NCBI RefSeq assembly: GCF_006716745.1
Contig: NZ_VFPP01000001.1
Span: 4,278,001-4,342,000, forward strand
Reading direction: 5' to 3'
Origin: Saccharothrix saharensis
Lineage (GTDB): Bacteria; Actinomycetota; Actinomycetes; Mycobacteriales; Pseudonocardiaceae
Length of the DNA stretch: 64,000 nt
Of this stretch, positions 58,796 to 64,000 are shown piece after piece. The stretch's first letter is position 1; each line of letters opens with the position of its first letter. A program made the translations under genes and the position numbers. The notes under the pieces were generated by a model. It searched no databases. It was not told the origin of the DNA and was given only the letters and a program-made list of their open reading frames with translations.

Positions 58796-60457
58796 GTGAC
58801 CGACGGCCCTTTGATCGTCCAGTCGGACAAGACCCTGCTGCTGGAGGTCGAGCACCCGCTGTCGGACGACGCGCGCACCGCCATCGCGCCGTTCGCCGAG
58901 CTCGAACGCGCCCCCGAGCACGTGCACACCTACCGCGTCACGCCGCTGGCGCTGTGGAACGCGCGGGCCGCGGGCCACGACGCCGAGCAGGTGGTCGACG
59001 CGCTGGTCCGGTTCTCCCGCTACCCCGTGCCGCAGCCGCTGCTGGTGGACGTGGTCGACACGATGGGCCGCTTCGGCCGGTTGCAACTGGCCAACCACCC
59101 CGCGCACGGCCTCGTGCTCGCCTCGCTGGACCGCGCCGTGCTGGAGGAGGTGCTCCGGCACAAGAAGGTCAAGCCGATGCTGGGCGCGCGGATCGACGAC
59201 GACACCGTGATCGTGCACCCGAGCGAGCGCGGCCGGCTCAAGCAGCTGCTGCTCAAGGTCGGCTGGCCGGCGGAGGACCTGGCCGGGTACGTCGACGGCG
59301 AGGCGCACCCGATCGACCTGGTCGAGGACGGCTGGCAGCTGCGCGACTACCAGCGCCGCGCCGCGCAGGCGTTCCGGGCGGGCGGCTCGGGCGTGGTGGT
59401 GCTGCCGTGCGGCGCGGGCAAGACGCTGGTCGGCGCGGCGGCCATGGCCGAGGCGGGCGCGACCACGTTGATCCTGGTCACCAACACCGTGGCCGGTCGG
59501 CAGTGGAAGCGGGAGCTGGTCGCGCGGACGTCGTTGACCGAGGACGAGGTCGGCGAGTACTCCGGCGAGCGCAAGGAGATCCGGCCGGTCACCATCGCGA
59601 CCTACCAGGTGATCACGCGCAAGTCGAAGGGCGAGTACAAGCACCTGGAGCTGTTCGACTCGCGGGACTGGGGGCTGATCGTCTACGACGAGGTGCACCT
59701 GCTGCCCGCGCCGGTGTTCCGGATGACGGCCGACCTGCAGTCGCGGCGCCGGCTCGGGCTGACCGCGACGCTGGTGCGCGAGGACGGCCAGGAGGGCGAC
59801 GTGTTCTCGCTGATCGGGCCCAAGCGGTACGACGTGCCGTGGCGCGACATCGAGGCGCAGGGCTGGATCGCGCCCGCCGAGTGCACCGAGGTTCGGGTGA
59901 CGCTGACCGACAACGAGCGGCTGGAGTACGCCACGGCCGAGCCGGAGGAGCGCTACAAGCTGTGCTCCACGGCCCGGACGAAGCTGCCGGTGGTGCGGGC
60001 GATCCTGGACCGGCACCCGGGCGAGCCGACGCTGGTCATCGGGGCGTACCTGGACCAGTTGGAGGCGCTGGGCGAGGCGCTGGACGCGCCGGTCATCCAG
60101 GGGTCGACCAAGAACAAGGAGCGCGAGGCGCTGTTCGACCGGTTCCGCAGCGGTGAGCTGCGCACGCTGGTGGTGTCGAAGGTGGCGAACTTCTCCATCG
60201 ACCTGCCCGAGGCGTCGGTGGCCGTGCAGGTGTCGGGGACGTTCGGGTCGCGCCAGGAGGAGGCGCAGCGGCTGGGCCGGTTGCTGCGGCCCAAGGGCGA
60301 CGGGCGGCAGGCGCACTTCTACTCGGTCGTGTCGCGGGACACGCTGGACACGGACTACGCGGCGCACCGGCAGCGGTTCCTGGCCGAGCAGGGCTACGCC
60401 TACCGGATCGTGGACGCCGACGACCTGCTCGGGCCGAAGCTGCCCGAGGTCGGCTGA
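58796..60457 (+). CDS. DNA repair helicase XPB
   Basis: A 553-residue superfamily 2 ATP-dependent DNA helicase of the bacterial XPB type (mycobacterial Rv0861c/ercc3): N-terminal damage-recognition part (1-180), then the helicase core with Q-region WQLRDYQRRAAQAF, Walker A LPCGAGKT (Lys209), motif II DEVH (298-301), motif III GLTATLVRED, and motifs V-VI VSKVANFSIDLPEASVAVQVSG and EEAQRLGRLLRPKGDG with the arginine finger. GTG 58796 has AGGAG nine bases upstream. It reads with the next small gene (three bases apart). Its Rv0862c-type partner lies at 46 kb. Confidence 0.95.
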   Translation: MTDGPLIVQSDKTLLLEVEHPLSDDARTAIAPFAELERAPEHVHTYRVTPLALWNARAAGHDAEQVVDALVRFSRYPVPQPLLVDVVDTMGRFGRLQLANHPAHGLVLASLDRAVLEEVLRHKKVKPMLGARIDDDTVIVHPSERGRLKQLLLKVGWPAEDLAGYVDGEAHPIDLVEDGWQLRDYQRRAAQAFRAGGSGVVVLPCGAGKTLVGAAAMAEAGATTLILVTNTVAGRQWKRELVARTSLTEDEVGEYSGERKEIRPVTIATYQVITRKSKGEYKHLELFDSRDWGLIVYDEVHLLPAPVFRMTADLQSRRRLGLTATLVREDGQEGDVFSLIGPKRYDVPWRDIEAQGWIAPAECTEVRVTLTDNERLEYATAEPEERYKLCSTARTKLPVVRAILDRHPGEPTLVIGAYLDQLEALGEALDAPVIQGSTKNKEREALFDRFRSGELRTLVVSKVANFSIDLPEASVAVQVSGTFGSRQEEAQRLGRLLRPKGDGRQAHFYSVVSRDTLDTDYAAHRQRFLAEQGYAYRIVDADDLLGPKLPEVG

Positions 60458-60460
60458 GCC

Positions 60461-60958
60461 GTGACCCGGGTGGCACCGTTACCCCGCTGGTGGATGTGGC
60501 GGCCGGGGGCCGACGTCGGGGCGATCCGCCGTGCCGCGCGTCGGCGGTGGCCGTGGTCCCGGTCGACGGAGTGGGACGTGGCCGTGGCCGCCGACGCGCG
60601 GGACGTCGTGCACTGCGAGCAGTTCACCGACGCCGCGCAACGGCGGCGCGCGGGCCGGTTGTGCGGGCACTTCGACGCCGTGCGCGGCCTGGACCCGTCC
60701 CGGGTGGCCCTGGTCGAGCGGCTGCTGTGGCGGGCGCTGGTGGCGTTGCGGGACAGCCAGCCGTTGCGGGAGGCGTTGGCGCGCACCGAGAACCGGCCCG
60801 GCCTGGCCGCCGCGATCGCCGAGCCGACCCGCGGGCTGGCCGAGCTGGACCGCCGGCTGGACCAGTTCGAGGACGCGCTGCGGATCGTGGTGGAGGAGTC
60901 GGACCCGGAGCTGACCGGCACCGCACTGCGCCGCGTCGCCGCGCTGGACCCGCTCTAA
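60461..60958 (+). CDS. hypothetical protein coupled to XPB helicase
   Basis: A 165-residue soluble protein starting at GTG 60461, three bases after the XPB stop. It is Arg/Leu-rich and helical: RWPWSRSTEWDVAVAADARDVVHCEQFTDAAQRRRAGRL, RVALVERLLWRALVALRDSQPLREALARTE, and EPTRGLAELDRRLDQFEDALRIVVEES, which could be a coiled coil. No family recognised. Coupling suggests a role with the helicase. Its stop codon overlaps the promoter-like hexamer of menC. Confidence 0.7.
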   Translation: MTRVAPLPRWWMWRPGADVGAIRRAARRRWPWSRSTEWDVAVAADARDVVHCEQFTDAAQRRRAGRLCGHFDAVRGLDPSRVALVERLLWRALVALRDSQPLREALARTENRPGLAAAIAEPTRGLAELDRRLDQFEDALRIVVEESDPELTGTALRRVAALDPL

Positions 60959-60970
60959 GCTCGTCGGGTG
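60956..60970 (+). promoter_or_regulatory. leaderless-type promoter of menC
   Basis: TAAGCT at 60956-60961, whose TAA is the stop codon of the upstream gene, six bases before the GTG of menC. Confidence 0.45.
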
Positions 60971-61903
60971 CTGGTCTACTCGATCCCGATGCGCAACCGG
61001 TTCCGCGGCATCACGGTGCGCGAGGGCGTGCTGCTGGAAGGGCCCGCCGGGTGGGGTGAGTTCTGCCCGTTCCTCGACTACTCGGACGAGGAGTGCGCGC
61101 CGTGGCTGGCGTGCGCGCTGGAGGCGGCCGAGCAGGGGTGGCCCGCGCCGGTGCGGTCCGAGATCCCGGTCAACTGCACGGTTCCCGTCGTCTCCCCGGA
61201 ACGCGCGCACGACATCGTGGCCCGGTCCGGCTGCCGCACCGCGAAGGTGAAGGTCGCCGACCCGGGCACGCCGCTGTCCGACGACGTGGCGCGGGTCGAG
61301 GCGGTGCGCGACGCGCTCGGGCCGTCGGGGGCGATCCGGGTGGACGCGAACACGGCGTGGGACGTCGACACGGCCGTGCGGGCCATCCGGGAGCTGGACC
61401 GGGCGGCCGGCGGCCTGGAGTACGTCGAGCAGCCGTGCCCGTCGATCGGGGAGCTGGCGGCGGTGCGGCGGCGGGTGGACGTGCGGATCGCGGCGGACGA
61501 GTCGATCCGGCGGGCCGAGGACCCGATGAAGGTCGCGGTGGCCGGGGCGGCGGACGTGGCCGTGATCAAGGTCGCGCCGCTGGGCGGTGTGCGGCGGGCG
61601 CTGGCCGTGGCGGAGGCGTGCGGCCTGCCGTGCGTGGTGTCGTCGGCGGTGGAGACGTCGGTCGGGATGGCGGCCGGCCTGGCGCTGGCCGGTGCGCTGC
61701 CCGACCTGGACTTCGCGTGCGGCCTGGCCACGCTGTCCTTGATGGACGGCGACGTGACCACCGACTCCCTGCTCCCGGTGAACGGCCACCTGCCCATTCC
61801 ACCCCACCCCCCGAAACCGGACCGCTTCACCGACTTCCGCGCCGACGACGCCACCACCACCCGCTGGCTGTCCCGCCTGGACCGCGTCCGCGCCCTGCTC
61901 TGA
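60968..61903 (+). CDS. menC: o-succinylbenzoate synthase MenC
   Basis: An enolase-superfamily enzyme of menaquinone synthesis, dehydrating SHCHC to o-succinylbenzoate. The 311-residue protein has VKVADPG (catalytic lysine of KxK type; here TAKVKVADPG), metal-ligand Asp in RVDANTAW, Glu in YVEQPCPS, Asp in AADESIRR and the second catalytic lysine in VAVIKVAPLGG. The C-terminus is CGLATLSLMDGDVTTDSLLPVNGHLP. Other men genes are not in the window. GTG 60968 with a promoter-like hexamer. Confidence 0.93.
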   Translation: MLVYSIPMRNRFRGITVREGVLLEGPAGWGEFCPFLDYSDEECAPWLACALEAAEQGWPAPVRSEIPVNCTVPVVSPERAHDIVARSGCRTAKVKVADPGTPLSDDVARVEAVRDALGPSGAIRVDANTAWDVDTAVRAIRELDRAAGGLEYVEQPCPSIGELAAVRRRVDVRIAADESIRRAEDPMKVAVAGAADVAVIKVAPLGGVRRALAVAEACGLPCVVSSAVETSVGMAAGLALAGALPDLDFACGLATLSLMDGDVTTDSLLPVNGHLPIPPHPPKPDRFTDFRADDATTTRWLSRLDRVRALL

Positions 61904-62087
61904 CGGCTCGATCGGGGCGGCCCGTGACCCGGCACGGGGTCGGGTCGGGGAAGGCGGTCAGGCGTGAGGTGCACCGCCGCGCCGTGCGGCAGCAGCCACA
62001 TCGACGGCACGCCGGGGTCGTCGGTCTCGACGTGGTCCACACCGCGGCTCGGCGGTCGGGGCGCCGTAGCCAGTCCCGGCGCTCGGG

Positions 62088-63188
62088 TCAGGGGTGGGCG
62101 ATCGGGGCGCCGAGGCTGCGCACGACGCCGTCGGTGCGGTTGAGCGCTTCGGTGCGGCGGGGGTTGGGCGGGACGCGGGTCAGGTCGACCACGCGGATCG
62201 GCGGGCCGAACTCGACCAGCGTCGGCAGGTAGGACGCCTCGGCCACCGCCCAGCCGGACGGTCCCTTCACGAACTTGAACCGGGTGACGATGCCCTCCTC
62301 GGTGATGCCGCGCGGCTCGGAGTGGCGGGCCACCTCGTTGCCCATGCCGTAGACGACCCACTTGCCGTTGATCTGCTCGATCGGCTGCACGGCGTGCACG
62401 TGCGTGCCGATGATCAGGTCCACCGCCGGGTCCGCCAGCAAGGCGCGCGCCATCTCCTTCTGCTGCGGCGTCGCCTCGTGCCGGTACTCGTCGCCCCAGT
62501 GCAGGCTCGCCACCACGACCTCCGCGCCGGCCGCCTTCGCCGCGCGCGCGGCCGCCAGCACGCCCTCGGTGGACAGCTGGTTCGCCATCCACGGCTGGGG
62601 CAGCGGGATGCCGTTGAACCCGTAGGTGAACGCGATGTGCCCGACCTTCACCCCGTCGACGTCCAGCAGCAGCGGCGTCGCGGACTCCTCCGGCGAGCGG
62701 AACGACCCGGTGTGCTTGAGCCCGGCCGCGTCCAGCACGTCCAGCGTGGTCCTGATGGCGGGCGCGCCCCGGTCGAGGGTGTGGTTGGACGAGGTGGAGC
62801 AGCTGTCGTAGCCGATCTCCTTCAACGCCGACGCGACCTCGGGCGGCGCGCTGAACGCCGGGTAGCCGTAGGTGGGCGCGCCGGGCGCGGACAGCGGCGT
62901 CTCCAGGTGGCAGATCGACACGTCGGCGGCGATCGCCTCGCGCAGCCCCTCCAGCAGCGGCACGAAGTTCCGCGCGCCGTCGGCGTCGGCCTGCTCGGTC
63001 AGCGCCGGGTGGATCAGGATGTCGCCGCCCGCGGCGAGCGTGAACGACGGCGGCTCGGGTGCCGCCGAGGACGTGGTGGACGCGGGCGCGCGCGGTGACG
63101 TGACCACGACCGGCGACCCGGTGCACGCCACCAGCACGCCGAGGCAGGCGACCAGCCCGAGGACCGGCCGCCCGCCGCGCGCGTTCAG
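62088..63188 (-). CDS. CapA/PGA-synthesis-like lipoprotein phosphodiesterase, apparent CTG start
   Basis: A metallophosphatase-fold protein of the CapA/PgsA family: LAAGGDILIHPALTEQA, CHLETPLSAPGAPTYGYPAFS, SNHTLDRGAPAIRTTLDVLDAAGLKHTGS, VVASLHWGDEYRHEATPQQ, IIGTHVHAVQPIEQINGKWVVYGMGNEVARH. The first ATG/GTG codon (GTG 63137) would leave only LVAC of the signal. Reading on upstream in frame gives NARGGRPVLGLVACLGVLVAC, a full lipoprotein signal, from a CTG codon at 63188 that overlaps the coxG stop (CTGA). The CTG start is inferred; the product is otherwise a 366-residue lipoprotein of unclear substrate. Confidence 0.78.
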   Translation of the reverse strand: MNARGGRPVLGLVACLGVLVACTGSPVVVTSPRAPASTTSSAAPEPPSFTLAAGGDILIHPALTEQADADGARNFVPLLEGLREAIAADVSICHLETPLSAPGAPTYGYPAFSAPPEVASALKEIGYDSCSTSSNHTLDRGAPAIRTTLDVLDAAGLKHTGSFRSPEESATPLLLDVDGVKVGHIAFTYGFNGIPLPQPWMANQLSTEGVLAAARAAKAAGAEVVVASLHWGDEYRHEATPQQKEMARALLADPAVDLIIGTHVHAVQPIEQINGKWVVYGMGNEVARHSEPRGITEEGIVTRFKFVKGPSGWAVAEASYLPTLVEFGPPIRVVDLTRVPPNPRRTEALNRTDGVVRSLGAPIAHP

Positions 63189-63811
63189 CGGTGCCGCCCG
63201 CGGAGCTTGCGCACCAGCAGCACGACCGCCAGCAGCCCGGCCGCGACCGGCAGCACCCGCTTGAGCACGGGCACGCCGGCGGTGCCGACCAGGTCGAGGG
63301 GCTCGTCCGGCACGGCGCGCAGGTGCGGCCTGGCGGCGGTCTCGGTAGGCGTCACCCGCTCAGCTTCCGCCGGCGCGAGCCGAGTCGCCAGGCATTCGGC
63401 GAACTCGGCGATGAGCCGGCCGCTGACCTCGCTGATCAGACCGCGGCCGAACTGGGCGGGACGGCCGGTGACGTTCAGGTCCGTGACCACCGACACCTCG
63501 GTGCCGCCGGTGGCCGACGTCAGCGCCACCGACACCGAAGCCGACGCCGTGCCGTTGCCCCTGGTGTCCTTGCCGGTGGCCTTGAGCACGGCCGCGTGCA
63601 CCCGTTCGTCGACGGACGTGAACTCGCCGGTGCCCTTGTAGAGCAGCGTCACGGGCCCGAGCTTGACCTTGACCGTGCCGGTGAACGTCCGCCCGTCGAC
63701 GCCGGTCAGGGTGGCGCCGGGAATGCACGGCGCCACCTTCTCCGGGTCGAGCAGCGCCGCCCACACGTCGGGCGCGGGCGCGGGCACGGTGAACCGGTGT
63801 TCGAGCTTCAT
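63185..63811 (-). CDS. coxG: CoxG-like SRPBCC protein
   Basis: A 208-residue CO dehydrogenase subunit G-family protein (SRPBCC fold), linked to maturation or membrane anchoring of molybdenum hydroxylases. The N-terminal fold reads LEHRFTVPAPAPDVWAALLDPEKVAPCIPGATLTGVDGRTFTGTVKVKLGPVTLLYKG, with GGTEVSVVTDLNVTGRPAQFGRGLISEVSGRLIAEFAECLATRL. A linker leads to one C-terminal helix (VLPVAAGLLAVVLLVRKLRGRHR) that anchors it. ATGA overlap with the upstream FAD-subunit gene places it in a cox/xdh-type operon. Confidence 0.92.
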   Translation of the reverse strand: MKLEHRFTVPAPAPDVWAALLDPEKVAPCIPGATLTGVDGRTFTGTVKVKLGPVTLLYKGTGEFTSVDERVHAAVLKATGKDTRGNGTASASVSVALTSATGGTEVSVVTDLNVTGRPAQFGRGLISEVSGRLIAEFAECLATRLAPAEAERVTPTETAARPHLRAVPDEPLDLVGTAGVPVLKRVLPVAAGLLAVVLLVRKLRGRHR

Positions 63812-64000
63812 GCGCTCACCGCGGCCGTCACCGCCCGCTCGGTGAGCACGCGGGCCAGGTGCGACCGGTACTCGGCGTCGGCGTTGCCGTCGCTGGGCGG
63901 GTCGGCGCCCTCGGCGGCACGGGTGGCCGCCGCCGTGATCGCCTCGGCCGTCGCGGGCTGCCCCACCAGCGCCTCCTCCACGCCGCGGGCCCGCACCGGG
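63808..64000 (-). CDS. Mo-hydroxylase FAD-binding subunit, C-terminal end (partial)
   Basis: The last 63 or so residues of a gene that continues beyond the window: RARGVEEALVGQPATAEAITAAATRAAEGADPPSDGNADAEYRSHLARVLTERAVTAA. This matches the C-terminal domain of CoxM/XdhB-type FAD subunits (PPSD ... AEYR..LA.VLTERA). It overlaps coxG by four bases. The enzyme substrate (CO, purine, aldehyde or other) cannot be told from this end. Confidence 0.8.
   Translation of the reverse strand, partial: PVRARGVEEALVGQPATAEAITAAATRAAEGADPPSDGNADAEYRSHLARVLTERAVTAAVSA

Overview
High-GC DNA with GTG/TTG starts, many 4-base GTGA/ATGA overlaps, SepH, Rpf, conservon and XPB-helicase genes points to a filamentous actinobacterium, most likely of the Pseudonocardiaceae (Saccharothrix/Actinosynnema/Lentzea type; inference from gene content, not from a marker gene). 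Much of the window follows, from memory, the gene order of the Mycobacterium tuberculosis Rv0861c-Rv0889c neighbourhood: citrate synthase, SerC, SepH, DUF2530, rRNA methyltransferase, MarR, DUF2537, MFS, DUF3027, CspB, YccF, MoaA2/MoaD2, RpfA, MoaE/Mog/MoaC, the Rv0862c-like protein and the XPB helicase, here rearranged and padded with lineage-specific genes.

Layout. 0.1-4.3 kb: a secreted DUF4232 protein converging on a urease operon read leftwards, ureA-B-C-F-G, without ureD or ureE. 4.4-9.6 kb: citrate synthase with a coupled cupin, serC, sepH and small membrane proteins. 9.7-17 kb: an asymmetric heterodimeric ABC exporter, DUF2537, a SpoU-type methyltransferase and a GCS2-type ligase. 17-24.2 kb: an ABC-F ATPase, then a leftward NCS2 permease-MarR-MFS-FetB operon ending in a 21-bp terminator and carrying an iron-box-like sequence over the fetB stop codon; then DUF2530. 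Two long gene-free spacers (16.5-17.0 and 23.7-24.25 kb) carry copies of the same ~95-bp sequence.

24.2-31.6 kb: a sacsin-type ATPase coupled to DUF3027, a glutamine cyclotransferase-like lipoprotein, a threonine dehydratase-like enzyme, an MFS protein and a DUF2771-like lipoprotein. 31.7-34.0 kb: a low-GC two-gene cassette (AlbA_2/HATPase protein plus ParA-like ATPase) that looks acquired and is the best candidate for an undescribed system. 34-39.7 kb: cold-shock protein, two HAD phosphatases, TetR and MarR regulators, a Gfo/Idh oxidoreductase, YccF and a calcineurin-type phosphatase.

39.7-45 kb: molybdenum cofactor genes moaA, moaD and moaE-mog-moaC flank an rpf gene with a Crp-like site and promoter; then an ACT-domain malic enzyme. 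45-58.6 kb: a ricin-B lectin, the Rv0862c-like protein, a conservon (cvnA-B-C-D) with a broken duplicate of part of cvnD, an orphan solute-binding lipoprotein and four tandem LppU-like proteins. 58.8-64 kb: XPB helicase with a small partner, menC, a CapA-like lipoprotein with an apparent CTG start, coxG and the end of a molybdenum-hydroxylase FAD subunit. The Mo-cofactor genes and the Mo-hydroxylase genes at the right edge fit functionally. No rRNA, tRNA, CRISPR array, transposase or integrase was seen.
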